Position numbers and translations under genes: made by a program | DNA from: DASXVX01 sp036504075 | GTDB taxonomy: Bacteria > Bacillota > Sulfobacillia > Symbiobacteriales > Symbiobacteriaceae | Assembly (NCBI GenBank): GCA_036504075.1 | Contig: DASXVX010000052.1 | Location: forward strand, 62,001 to 126,000 | DNA: 64,000 nucleotides | Direction of reading: 5' to 3' | Part shown: in pieces, positions 1-7,784 of the stretch | Layout of the letters: every line of letters starts with the position of its first letter | How positions within the stretch are numbered: position 1 is the stretch's first letter | The notes under the pieces: generated by a model | Told to the model about the DNA's origin: nothing | Database searches by the model: none | The model's input: the letters and a program-made list of their open reading frames with translations, nothing else

Positions 1-277
1 CCTTCACGATGATCCAGGGGGACCGGAACAGCCCCCAGTGCGTCAGCGCCGCAAGCAGAACGCCGGTGACGATCATAGCGATGCCGGCGGTCCGGTGCAG
101 CAACAGGTCAAGCGATTTCATCATGGCGTAAGCGGCTCCGAATGCACTGACATCCTTCGCGTTGGCGGCAAGCAGGCCGAGAACGAGCGCACAGATCATG
201 TAGCCCAGCACCCCGGTGGTAAACAGGATATGCGCTGAAAGCAGCCATTTGCGTGGGGTGATCGTGATTCGGTTCAT
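1..277 (-). CDS. Small integral membrane protein, 3' end outside window
   Basis: The gene runs off the left edge, so only about 92 N-terminal residues are visible. Two hydrophobic segments stand out, roughly residues 9-34 (LLSAHILFTTGVLGYMICAL) and 55-82, separated by a short loop, so this is a multi-pass membrane protein. The layout resembles DUF2269-type small membrane proteins, but that is a weak guess. I place the start at the ATG at 277 because AAAGGG lies about 9 nt upstream; an in-frame ATG at 286 touches that site directly and is less likely. No function can be assigned from the visible part. Confidence 0.6.
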   Translation of the reverse strand, partial: MNRITITPRKWLLSAHILFTTGVLGYMICALVLGLLAANAKDVSAFGAAYAMMKSLDLLLHRTAGIAMIVTGVLLAALTHWGLFRSPWIIVK

Positions 278-575
278 TGCGTTCATCCCTTTTGTTAAAT
301 AGATGGGCGAGGGATGGCTGCGCTGCTGGAAGACGCATCCCCAGGTTAGCAGGCCGGTCTTGCGGGCATGCTGCGCGGTTATGGCGATTTTGTTGAGAGC
401 GCTCGCGCGGCCCGTGTCGGAGTACAGCAAGCCATTACCATGGCCAAAGCCGCCGGTAATATTCGATCGCAAGCCTTGTCCCACGCTCGCTTGCAGTGAC
501 CGGTCCCCGTCTCCTGATCACCGTCCTTGTCACCCGATCACCATCCTTGTCTTTTGCCGTAAGACGCCCACTGCC

Positions 576-646
576 GCTAACAAACGCTGCCAAAGCGCTG
601 ACAGACACTAAAAGTCGCTGACAGACGTTGACAGACGCGCACAAAC
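576..646 (+). repeat. Array of about 10-bp direct repeats
   Basis: Seven units of the form GCTGACAGAC follow each other with a 10-base step, with one extra base after the second unit. Examples are gctgacagac at 597, 617 and (as gttgacagac) 627. The step is about one helical turn, so the units would face the same side of the DNA. Confidence 0.8.
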
Positions 647-937
647 CCCGTCGGTCGTTAACTGCCGCAATGCCCCCATTGATCAGCCGTGAGGTCTCTT
701 CGCCCCACGCCACAGGCGGTTTCCCGCCTCTCGCGCACAATGGGCCGACCGCACTCCCGGACATCTCGTATCATACAGGTATAGAATCCATCAGCCATTA
801 CTCATGACTGGTAGTTATCGCACAGACCCCATCTGACGCTGACAGGACCGCACAGACGCCGACTGACGCCGACAGCCCCTTAAACCTCGCCCATAAGACC
901 GAACAAGTATAGAAATAAAAACATTCAATAAGCTATA

Positions 938-966
938 TTGACACGTGTTCCATTTTATGGCATGAT
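938..966 (+). promoter_or_regulatory. Sigma-A-type promoter of cassette 1
   Basis: TTGACA at 938-943, a 17-base spacer, and CATGAT at 961-966, about 70 bases before the start codon at 1036. The same -35 and spacing occur in the decayed copy at 6863 and following, where the -10 has changed to CTCGGT. Confidence 0.7.
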
Positions 967-1035
967 AGAACTCAGAAGGCTACGGTGCGGACCCCACCGC
1001 CGGCCTCCAGTCAGATCAGAAAGGAGGTGATTCTC

Positions 1036-1692
1036 ATGGCGACCAAACCGAATCCCGGTCCGAACGAAGAACCCAAGTCCCGGCGGTTCAAACCCGTTTA
1101 CACCAGCGTCGCTCCGGGCGGTGCGCTCTCCCGCGACCCCGAAGGGGCTACGCACTATCCCAGCGGCCGACTCCTGCTTAACGTCGGTGGAACCGATTAC
1201 TGGAAGAGCCTGTGCGAGGCGGAAGGGCTCGAATCTGCGAAGGCTGCCGGCTCCTACCAGGCCGATGATGTAAACATGGTGGTCGCGGTCCGCCCGGTCA
1301 AGAGCACCACGGAAATGGTCGGGCTCACACCCGTCCGCTGGGTCAACAAGGATACCAGCGTGGTCCTCCATCTCGGCGGCGTCTACAAGGAGCATCCGAG
1401 CATGCGGCCCATCGGCAAGCAGCAGGTGACCGTTACCATCGAACCCGACGACGACGGCAACAACTGCCTGATGATCGCACTCCAGACGGCCCTGGCCAAG
1501 CGCACCCGTACCCGCAAGTCCAAGTCCAACTCTGCTTCCGCCGCCAACCCTCCTGCCTCCAACTCGCCTGCTCCCAACCCGTCTGCCTCCAACTCGGCTG
1601 CGGTCAACCCGACCGCTGCCAACTCGCCCGCCTCCGCCTCGCCTGCTTCCAACCCGACCGCTGCCAACCCCCCCGCTGAGAACAGTAAGTAG
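1036..1692 (+). CDS. Cassette protein, soluble core plus Ala/Pro/Ser/Asn tail (type 1)
   Basis: This 218-residue protein has no signal peptide and no membrane segment. It has a charged N-terminus, a core of about residues 20-155, and a low-complexity tail from about 160 made of short Asn-Pro/Ala-Ser repeats. The core is homologous to the proteins at 29104 and 40441: TPVRWVNKD matches MPVRIYKNS, LHLGGVYKEHPSMRP matches FHLGNAFEEFPDIRP, and DDDGNNC matches DEDGIDC, followed in all by an Arg/Lys-rich stretch. The start is set by AAGGAGGTGA at 1021-1030. The gene stands alone between its own promoter and terminator. I do not recognise the family; the basic linker and tail recall histone H1-like tails, so DNA binding is possible but unproven. 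Confidence 0.85.
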   Translation: MATKPNPGPNEEPKSRRFKPVYTSVAPGGALSRDPEGATHYPSGRLLLNVGGTDYWKSLCEAEGLESAKAAGSYQADDVNMVVAVRPVKSTTEMVGLTPVRWVNKDTSVVLHLGGVYKEHPSMRPIGKQQVTVTIEPDDDGNNCLMIALQTALAKRTRTRKSKSNSASAANPPASNSPAPNPSASNSAAVNPTAANSPASASPASNPTAANPPAENSK

Positions 1693-1747
1693 CACGAGCC
1701 TGCGCCCTACATAGAGCTAACTCAACCGAAACATCTACACAACACCG

Positions 1748-1780
1748 AAAACCCCAGCAGTCGTAAACTGCCGGGGTTTT
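1748..1780 (+). terminator. Cassette 1 terminator
   Basis: AAAACCCCaGCAG and CTGCcGGGGTTTT form a stem with a short loop and end in T residues. The same AAAACCCCAGCAG arm is used after all four cassette copies. Confidence 0.85.
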
Positions 1781-1792
1781 CTGCCTGTTGAC

Positions 1793-3415
1793 CTATGCTT
1801 GATACACCGCTTCGCGCAGTTTCTTGAGGTCTTCGTTCTCCAGGTACTCGTCGTACGACATTTGCTTGTCGATCAAGCCGTTCGGTATAATCTCGATAAT
1901 CCGATTGGCGATCGTTTGCACGAACTGGTGGTCATGCGATGTGAAGAGCATGGACCCCTTGAAGTTCATCATGCCGTTGTTCAGCGCGGTGATCGCTTCC
2001 AGGTCCAGGTGGTTGGTCGGCTCATCCAGCAACAACACGTTCGCACCGCGCAGCATCATTTTGGCCAGCATGCAACGCACTTTTTCCCCGCCCGAAAGCA
2101 CGGTGCACTGTTTCAGCACTTCTTCTCCGGAGAACAGCATCCGGCCAAGAAATCCCCGCAGGAAGCTTTCGCCCTGTTCGTTCGGCGAATACTGACGCAA
2201 CCAGTCGACCAGGTTCAATTCAGGGTCCTCGAAGTACCCGGTGTTGTCTCTCGGGAAGAACGCCTGCGAGGTAGTGCCGCCCCACTTAAACGTGCCGCTG
2301 TCCGCTTCGATCTCGCCCACCAGGATTCTAAACAGGGTCGTGATGGCCAGTTGGTTCATGCCGACAAACGCGATCTTGTCGTCTTTATTCATGATAAAGC
2401 TGACGTTATTCAACACGGTTTCACCGTTGATCGTCTTCGTCAGGCCGTCCACGCGCAGCAGGTCGTTTCCGATCTCACGCTCAATCGTGAAGCCTACGAA
2501 CGGATATTTCCGAGTCGACGGCCGGATGTCATCCAGCGAAATCTTATCCAGAAGCTTCTTGCGGGAAGTCGCCTGCTTCGACTTCGACGCATTCGCACTG
2601 AAACGTGCGATGAAGCCTTGGAGATCTTTTATCTTTTCCTCTTTCTTCTTGTTCGTCTCCGCGACCAGTCTTTGGGCTAACTGACTGGACTCGTACCAGA
2701 AGTCGTAGTTCCCGACAACCACGCGGATGCGACCGTAATCGATATCCGCCATGTGCGTACAGACCTTGTTCAAGAAGTGACGGTCATGCGATACGACGAT
2801 CACAATGTTCTCGAAGTTGATCAGGAACTCTTCCAGCCATTCAACGGCTTGAAGGTCCAAATGGTTCGTCGGCTCGTCCAGCAACAGTATGTCTGGCTTG
2901 CCGAACAGCGCCTGGGCGAGGAGCACTTTCACCTTGTCTGCTGCAGTCAGGTCAGCCAGCAACTTGTCATGAAGGTCCACACCGATGCCAATCCCGTTCA
3001 ATAGAACCGCGGCTTCGGATTCGGCTTCCCAACCGTTCAGTTCAGCGAACTCGCCTTCCAACTCTGCAGCACGCATACCGTCTTCATCGGTAAAATGCTC
3101 TTTCATATAGATGGCGTCTTTCGCCAGCATGACCTCGTAAAGACGAGTGTGGCCCATGATGACCGTTTGCAGAACCGTGAACGCGTCGTATTCAAAGTGG
3201 TTTTGCTTCAACATCGTCATGCGCTCGCCTGGAGTTATGGTCACGTCGCCGGTTTGGGCTTCGATCTCACCCGCCAAGATTTTGAGGAACGTCGACTTAC
3301 CGGCCCCGTTCGCACCAATTAATCCGTAGCAATTCCCAGGTGTAAATTTAATGTTCACGTCTTCAAACAGCTTGCGGTCGCCGTACCGAAGACTGATGTT
3401 GGAAACGGTCAGCAA
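1793..3415 (-). CDS. ABC-F family ATPase, YkpA/YbiT type
   Basis: This soluble protein of about 540 residues has two ATP-binding halves and no membrane segments, as in ABC-F proteins that act on ribosomes. The first half has Walker A GANGAGKST, a deviant signature LTAADKVK and Walker B with DEPTNHLD. The second half has LSGGEKVR and DEPTNHLD, but its P-loop reads GMNQLAITT and lacks the lysine. The linker (about residues 230-300) is rich in Lys, as expected for the ABC-F linker. I choose the TTG at 3415 because GAAGGGG lies 11 nt upstream and the protein then starts just before the first strand; a GTG at 3442 is in frame but has no site. Ribosome-associated translation factor is inference from family. 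Confidence 0.9.
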   Translation of the reverse strand: MLTVSNISLRYGDRKLFEDVNIKFTPGNCYGLIGANGAGKSTFLKILAGEIEAQTGDVTITPGERMTMLKQNHFEYDAFTVLQTVIMGHTRLYEVMLAKDAIYMKEHFTDEDGMRAAELEGEFAELNGWEAESEAAVLLNGIGIGVDLHDKLLADLTAADKVKVLLAQALFGKPDILLLDEPTNHLDLQAVEWLEEFLINFENIVIVVSHDRHFLNKVCTHMADIDYGRIRVVVGNYDFWYESSQLAQRLVAETNKKKEEKIKDLQGFIARFSANASKSKQATSRKKLLDKISLDDIRPSTRKYPFVGFTIEREIGNDLLRVDGLTKTINGETVLNNVSFIMNKDDKIAFVGMNQLAITTLFRILVGEIEADSGTFKWGGTTSQAFFPRDNTGYFEDPELNLVDWLRQYSPNEQGESFLRGFLGRMLFSGEEVLKQCTVLSGGEKVRCMLAKMMLRGANVLLLDEPTNHLDLEAITALNNGMMNFKGSMLFTSHDHQFVQTIANRIIEIIPNGLIDKQMSYDEYLENEDLKKLREAVYQA

Positions 3416-3495
3416 TGTCGTCAAAACCCCTTCATCTTTCACGTTAACCTATCTATTATACTTGTTCACGCCAAAAGATGCACCTAAAATCGAAA

Positions 3496-3528
3496 CGCAC
3501 TTTCAGCCTTCAACAGGCCGAAAGTGCG
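3496..3528 (-). terminator. Hairpin, probable minus-strand terminator
   Basis: CGCACTTTC and GAAAGTGCG pair, extended by GCC/GGC. On the minus strand it is followed by TTTCGATTTT. It would end transcripts coming from the small membrane protein genes at 3845-4762. The 3530-3844 stretch otherwise holds only a short open fragment (about 3656-3763, plus strand) that I cannot identify. Confidence 0.5.
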
Positions 3529-3844
3529 TCCCCTGCCATCCAAGGCGTAGGCATCGCGGTGCGTTACTTGGCAGGTCCCTTTGGTGCAACAATACGCTCT
3601 TGGACCTGCCCTGGTTTTAGCCCTGGTTCTTCGAACGTGGTAACGCGTTACGCCCCCGGTGAAGGGCAAGCTCCACATCCTCGAAGGCCTGCTGGCGGCC
3701 CTGGGCCTCTCCGGCCACTGGGATCCCCGGGCGGGCGCCTTTGCGGTCTCGACGAGCCATGACTAACCGCCCTGCGCCTGCCGCGGGCGGTTCCACGTCG
3801 TGCAGTCGGAATCTGAGCCACTGGCTGTCGCGGGCGCCGATGTC

Positions 3845-4156
3845 CTACGCGCCTGCGTATGCCACCCACAGCAAGAACAGTGCAACCACGACAGCAGTCC
3901 AACGGGCCTGACGCTGGGTCCCGGCCTTTCTGACGTGCCTATCGATGAGCCAAAGCCCCAGCGACTCCGCCAGGAGAACAGGAGCGCTGAACCTGATCAT
4001 GATGTCCATTCCGGCCTTGGAGATACCGGGAAGGACCAGGGCGGCATAGCCGACCAGTCCGGCCCAAAAGCGGCCGGTCACCCCATACGTGAGCAAAGAC
4101 ATTGCTGACACTAGCATGAACAATAGGCGAGGCAAATCACTGAACATGTCATACAC
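3845..4156 (-). CDS. Small membrane protein, copy A of a tandem pair
   Basis: This 103-residue protein is strongly hydrophobic with three probable membrane segments: about residues 8-25, 28-48 and 83-101. It is a paralogue of the protein at 4439-4762: both contain YGV.GRFWAGL near the start and end with AGTQRQARWTAVVVA. The DNA at the two 3' ends is about 90 percent alike over the last 90 bases and more diverged elsewhere. The start is a GTG at 4156 behind AAGGAGGAGG. Function unknown; small immunity or accessory membrane protein is possible only as a guess. Confidence 0.65.
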   Translation of the reverse strand: MYDMFSDLPRLLFMLVSAMSLLTYGVTGRFWAGLVGYAALVLPGISKAGMDIMIRFSAPVLLAESLGLWLIDRHVRKAGTQRQARWTAVVVALFLLWVAYAGA

Positions 4157-4345
4157 GGTTCCCTCCTCCTTGCGTCTCACGTCTTCCGGAATGGGTAAAC
4201 CCCTGCCTTGTTCACTGGAGTCGCAGGTTTGGTGAAGATCGAACCACACGACGTTAATGCTCCGGGGAACCGGAGCACCGGCGCCGTCGTACGACTTCGG
4301 AAGGCGCAACGTTATCAGGCCGAGGAGCAGTTTTCGCTCACCGGG

Positions 4346-4433
4346 TTACCTGACCTGAAACTCGTAGGAGTGAGCCGTCTCCTGGTTCCCGGCGTTGTCC
4401 GTGGCCCTGACCGAAACGGTATCGTAGGCGCCG
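4346..4433 (-). pseudogene. C-terminal fragment of an Ig-like surface protein
   Basis: On the minus strand this reads IGAYDTVSVRATDNAGNQ and then ETAHSYEFQVR before a stop. That matches the last strands of bacterial Ig-like repeats with the DNAGN motif, as also seen in the protein at 46179-47855. There is no start or upstream domain, so it is a leftover piece lying between the two copies of the small membrane gene. Confidence 0.4.
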
Positions 4434-4438
4434 ATGTC

Positions 4439-4762
4439 CTACGTGCGTGCGTATGCCACCCACAGTAAGAGCGGTGCAACCACGACAGCAGTCCAACGGG
4501 CCTGCCGCTGGGTCCCGGCCATTCTGACGTTCCTATCGATCAGCCAAAGCACCAGCAAGTCGCCCAGAAGCACCGGAGCGGTGAGGTAGATCACGATGTC
4601 CATTCCCGCAGCTCGCTTGAAGAGGCCGGAAAGAGCCACCGCTAAATAGACGATCAGTCCGGCCCAAAACCGTCCGCTCACCCCATACGCAAGCGACACG
4701 ACAGCGGAAACCAGAAGAAAAGCTTGGCCCGTCATCCAGCCGAATATGCTTGACACGTCCAC
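4439..4762 (-). CDS. Small membrane protein, copy B of a tandem pair
   Basis: This 107-residue protein is a paralogue of the one at 3845-4156, with the same three hydrophobic segments and the shared AGTQRQARWTAVVVA C-terminus. The GTG start at 4762 follows AAGGAGGAAGG, which is also conserved with copy A, so the duplicated unit includes the ribosome site. A promoter at 4948-4976 could drive both copies. Unlike copy A it has a GLFKRAAGMDI insertion between segments two and three. Function unknown. Confidence 0.65.
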   Translation of the reverse strand: MDVSSIFGWMTGQAFLLVSAVVSLAYGVSGRFWAGLIVYLAVALSGLFKRAAGMDIVIYLTAPVLLGDLLVLWLIDRNVRMAGTQRQARWTAVVVAPLLLWVAYART

Positions 4763-4947
4763 GGTCCCTTCCTCCTTGCGTCTCGCATCTACCAAGCGGC
4801 GATCCGAAAATGGAATTCGAGGCCCAGTCGATTGGGGATTTGTACAGGGTACCGATGAGCGGAGACGACCTGAGCCAGGATTCTTGGTCTGCTGCCAGGT
4901 CCGGCAGAATCACGCCGAATTGATGTGGTTCATTGGTCATGATAAAC

Positions 4948-4976
4948 TATATAATATGATGATTTCCATATGGCAA
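4948..4976 (-). promoter_or_regulatory. Promoter toward the small membrane genes
   Basis: On the minus strand TTGCCA (4976-4971), a 17-base spacer and TATATA (4953-4948). An ATG at 4940 lies only 7 bases after the -10 and opens about 50 residues that I cannot identify. Confidence 0.5.
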
Positions 4977-5170
4977 ACAATATTTAGCTACTTAATGATT
5001 GAATCTAGCGCTCGAATTGAAGACCTTGTCCGGAGACGCCAGACGCCTCGGTTCGAACCGAGGGGTATTTCACCATCGTTTTAGTGGTCAGCCCTGAGGC
5101 AACACCGGGTCCAATTGGGACGAGATACCGAGTCATGAGAAAGTAGTCTCGAAGTAAAGGACGATACTGG

Positions 5171-6223
5171 ATGATCATGGGAACAGTGGCGCTTCGAAGG
5201 AAATTGGCGATACTCCCTGTGGTAACTGTGCTATTGGTCACGGGGTGTATGGCTGGCCGGAATGCCGTTAACACGGGCTCTGACCACACTCAAATGACTG
5301 AAAGTGTTCAAGGGACCGACCAGGAACAGGCATCTGCCATTGACCCCGTCCAAGCACACCAAGCACTATGTGAAACGACCGGTGCTGCCGCCTGCCTCAT
5401 TATCCACCACGGTGTGGTTATTCAGGATTGGCATGGGCCGGGTTACACAAGACCCATGTATGCGCAATCCAGCACCAAATCCATCACCGCAATCCTTGTT
5501 GGCATGCTCGCTGACGATGGGAAAATCACAAGCCTGGATGAACGAGTATGCTCTTATATCCAGGAATGGTGTGATGGCGTACGGGGAGAGGTTACCCTCC
5601 GGCACCTTCTGACCATGACATCCGGTCTTTCCCGCATCATGGACAATCGGGCGGCCGGATATGCGGCTGACAAAGATGCTGCTGTCATTGCCCTCACACC
5701 TGACAAGAGGCCTGGAACGGTCTGGGACTATAGCAACGAAGCTGTTCAACTGCTGTCTCCAGTCCTGGACAAGGCCGCAGGGGAGCCGATCCAGGAATAT
5801 GCTAGAAAGCGTCTATTCGAGCCGCTTGGGATGAAGGACACTCGTCTTCATCTGGACGACCAGGGGCATGCCTGGACTTATGCGGATATGGAGACTACCC
5901 CAGAAGACATGGCTAAGATCGGGCTCCTCATGTTGAACGGTGGCCAATGGGAAGGAAAACAGGTTGTCAGCAGGGACTGGATAGGCCGCTCGACATCGCC
6001 CTCGCAATCGCTAAATGACCAATATGGTTTCCTTTGGTGGCTCTATGAAAGCCCCCAGGGCTTTGCCGCACTAGGGAACTTGGACACGAACCTTTACATA
6101 TTTCCCAAACTGGATATGGTCGTTGTCAGAATGCAGAACTACCCCGGAAAGCAGCGACCAGAAGGCATTTATGAGCCTAAGGCTCTGCCTCTCATTGAGC
6201 AGATTGCCGCCGCCGGTGAGTGA
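5171..6223 (+). CDS. Secreted serine hydrolase, beta-lactamase family (class C/esterase type), lipoprotein
   Basis: This 350-residue protein has a lipoprotein signal with lipobox LVTGC, so Cys26 would be lipidated and the enzyme held outside the membrane. The active-site motifs of the beta-lactamase/DD-peptidase fold are present: SSTK at residues 100-103 (Ser100, Lys103) and YSN at 187-189. TSGL and the region around GFLWW are also typical. Family members cleave esters, peptides or beta-lactams, and the sequence alone does not choose between these. AAAGGA lies 9 nt before the ATG. It is a single gene between accessory segments, without operon partners. Confidence 0.88.
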   Translation: MIMGTVALRRKLAILPVVTVLLVTGCMAGRNAVNTGSDHTQMTESVQGTDQEQASAIDPVQAHQALCETTGAAACLIIHHGVVIQDWHGPGYTRPMYAQSSTKSITAILVGMLADDGKITSLDERVCSYIQEWCDGVRGEVTLRHLLTMTSGLSRIMDNRAAGYAADKDAAVIALTPDKRPGTVWDYSNEAVQLLSPVLDKAAGEPIQEYARKRLFEPLGMKDTRLHLDDQGHAWTYADMETTPEDMAKIGLLMLNGGQWEGKQVVSRDWIGRSTSPSQSLNDQYGFLWWLYESPQGFAALGNLDTNLYIFPKLDMVVVRMQNYPGKQRPEGIYEPKALPLIEQIAAAGE

Positions 6224-6362
6224 CTGGAACATAAACCCCCATGAGCGACCGCGTTCCGTCTATTCTGTTTGAACGATACAGGGGAACGAATAAGTCCCTT
6301 CCTTCACACTGGTGTCGCCCCCGATCACTGCTGGCACTCGCCGGCAAGCGGCAGAAGCCTGG

Positions 6363-6912
6363 CCCGAATCGGAGCGCAGCAAGCCGTTACCATGGCAAAA
6401 GCGCCGGTAACCTACGGAAGCAAGCCTTGTCCCACGCTCGCTTGTAGTGACCGGTCCCTGTCACCCGATCACCGTCCTTGTCTTTCGCCGTAAAACACCC
6501 ACTGCCGCTAACAGACGCTAACAGACGCTAACAGACGCTGACAGACGCTAAAAGTCGCTGACAGACGCGCACAAACCCCGTCGGTCGTTAACTTCCGCAG
6601 CGCCCCCGATGACCGGCCATGATATCCCTTCGCCCCACGCCCCAGACGGTTTCCCGCCTCTCGCGCGCAATGGGCCGCCGCATTCTCGGACATCTCGTAT
6701 CATTCCGAATCGGAATCCATCAGCCATCATCCATGACTGATAGTTCGCGAACAGACCCCGTCTGACGCAAACAGGACCGCACAGACTCTGTCAGACGCCG
6801 GCGGCCCCTTGAACCTCGCCCTCAAACCGACCAGGTATAGAAGTAGAACCATTTAATAAGATGTATTGACATTCGTTCCATTTTCTGGCTCGGTAGAACT
6901 CAGAAGGCTACG
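6363..6912 (+). repeat. Cassette 2 leader (decayed copy of the 10-bp-array type)
   Basis: This stretch aligns with 413-985 from AGCAAGCC through the CAGAAGGCTACGGTG block next to the promoter. The -35 TTGACA is kept but the -10 has become CTCGGT, so the promoter is probably weak or dead. The repeat array is in better order than in cassette 1. The stretch 6224-6362 just before it holds nothing I can identify. Confidence 0.75.
6507..6576 (+). repeat. Perfectly phased 10-bp direct repeat array
   Basis: Seven consecutive 10-base units: gctaacagac three times, then gctgacagac, gctaaaagtc, gctgacagac and gcgcacaaac, with no spacing error. Confidence 0.9.
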
Positions 6913-6913
6913 G

Positions 6914-7010
6914 TGAACTATCCTAGCGGCCGATGCTAATGCGGTGCTCCATCTCGGCGGCGTATACAAGGAGCATCCGAGCATGCGGCCCACCGGCAAA
7001 CAGCAAGTAT
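6914..7010 (+). pseudogene. Internally deleted remnant of a type 1 cassette gene
   Basis: ACTATCCTAGCGGCCGA matches the gene at 1036 near 1158, and CTCCATCTCGGCGGCG with the following 60 bases matches it near 1366. About 180 bases between these, the whole 5' end and the tail are missing, and the frame is broken. It is a relic of the cassette protein gene. Confidence 0.75.
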
Positions 7011-7090
7011 CGCAAACCTGCGCCCAGATGGCGGATGGGCCATCGCTTCCACTACATAGAGCTAACCCAGTCGAGACATCTACACAATGC

Positions 7091-7125
7091 CGAAAACCCC
7101 AGCAGTCTTAAACTGCGGGGGTTTC
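7091..7125 (+). terminator. Cassette 2 terminator
   Basis: CGAAAACCCC.GCAG pairs with CTGCGGGGGTTTCG. It is the same stem as the cassette 1 terminator with small changes, and is preceded by the shared ACATAGAGCTAAC block. Confidence 0.7.
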
Positions 7126-7248
7126 GGCTTGTTGACAACCTGGTCCGGCCTGGAATCGAGAGACGAACCCTTCGAGCATGTCGAACGGTTCGTCGGAATT
7201 CCTCCGCAATGTGACAACATCTGCGCACGGGTGTTTGGTAGTATATGG

Positions 7249-7371
7249 ATGGCGGCCGCCCCCAGCAAGGGCGGTGGCAAAGTCGTGAAATTCTCCGTCG
7301 AACTGACCGTGGAAGAACTACTGCTCGTACTCATCATCACCGCGACAGCGTTGCACCTGTCATCACAGTAA
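7249..7371 (+). CDS. Possible 40-residue peptide with one membrane helix
   Basis: The reading frame encodes MAAAPSKGGGKVVKF followed by a hydrophobic stretch (about residues 22-36) and a stop. There is no clear ribosome site before the ATG, so this may be chance. It lies just after the decayed cassette. Confidence 0.2.
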   Translation: MAAAPSKGGGKVVKFSVELTVEELLLVLIITATALHLSSQ

Positions 7372-7458
7372 CGCCTCAGCACCAGTCCTCGCTATGACAT
7401 AGCACCATTTGAGGGGGCGGTCCGCCATCTCAGGTAGCGTGTCCCTGGTTCTGGTGCT

Positions 7459-7566
7459 TCATACCGCCCGGATGGAGATCATCAAGAGCGGCTCCCCTTG
7501 CCCGCGCACCTCGTAATAGAGCGCATCGCCTTCCGTCGTCACGCGCCCCGTATTCATCTGACTCAT
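7459..7566 (-). pseudogene. N-terminal fragment of an alpha/beta hydrolase
   Basis: The 35-codon frame reads GDALYYEVRGQGEPLLMI, the typical first strands of small alpha/beta hydrolases, and stops before the oxyanion and nucleophile motifs. It is a truncated remnant in a patch of broken genes. Confidence 0.55.
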
Positions 7567-7571
7567 GCGTA

Positions 7572-7784
7572 TCATCCGTTCGTTTCCCAGATTTTCGTCA
7601 TGAGCCAGTAGCCGCTCACCAGCAGCACCAGGGGGAGCGCCACGTCTACCGCCAGCATGGGCGTCAGTGCTACGTTCCAGGGCAGCCCCGGGCGCCCGGC
7701 CCCGGTCCAGACCGGGAGCGCCGCCGGCTTTACGATCAGGGCGCCGAGCAGCGCCAGGCCCGGAATGCCCGCGAGGCCCAGCAC
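7572..7784 (-). CDS. Small hydrophobic protein or gene fragment, two membrane segments
   Basis: This 70-residue frame starts with a GTG that overlaps the TAG stop of the response-regulator remnant upstream (TAGTG). It encodes two hydrophobic stretches, about residues 2-24 and 44-62. Given the broken genes on both sides it may be a remnant of a larger membrane protein rather than an intact gene. No family recognised. Confidence 0.35.
   Translation of the reverse strand: MLGLAGIPGLALLGALIVKPAALPVWTGAGRPGLPWNVALTPMLAVDVALPLVLLVSGYWLMTKIWETNG

Larger units (their letters stand above)
413..1035 (+). repeat. Cassette 1 leader (10-bp-array type)
   Basis: This non-coding stretch upstream of the gene at 1036 is closely repeated at 6363-6912. 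Shared landmarks are the opening block AGCAAGCC..TTACCATGG, the ACAGAC repeat array, a GTCGGTCGTTAAC block, a second ACAGAC-rich block and a promoter. All of it except the last 70 bases lies upstream of the promoter, so it should act as DNA rather than as part of the mRNA. I see no ORF with a ribosome site in it. Confidence 0.8.

Noticed and set aside
955..1695. 246-residue minus-strand frame opposite the cassette 1 gene
   Set aside because: It is rich in Gly/Arg/Val repeats that mirror the Ala/Pro tail coding of the real gene, with no ribosome site.
3656..3763. Short plus-strand frame ending LLAALGLSGHWDPRAGAF and a stop
   Set aside because: It looks protein-like and may be the end of a lost gene, but it has no start and matches nothing I know, so I did not list it as a gene.
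4533..4940. Minus-strand frame starting MTNEPHQFGVILPDLAADQE at a possible leaderless start
   Set aside because: The ATG is only 7 bases after the -10, and most of the frame overlaps the small membrane gene out of frame; only the first 50 codons could be real and they match nothing known to me.
5046..5063. CCTCGGTTCGAACCGAGG as the T arm of a tRNA
   Set aside because: It is an 18-bp perfect palindrome with only a six-base TTCGAA centre if folded as an arm, and no D arm, anticodon arm or acceptor pairing surrounds it.
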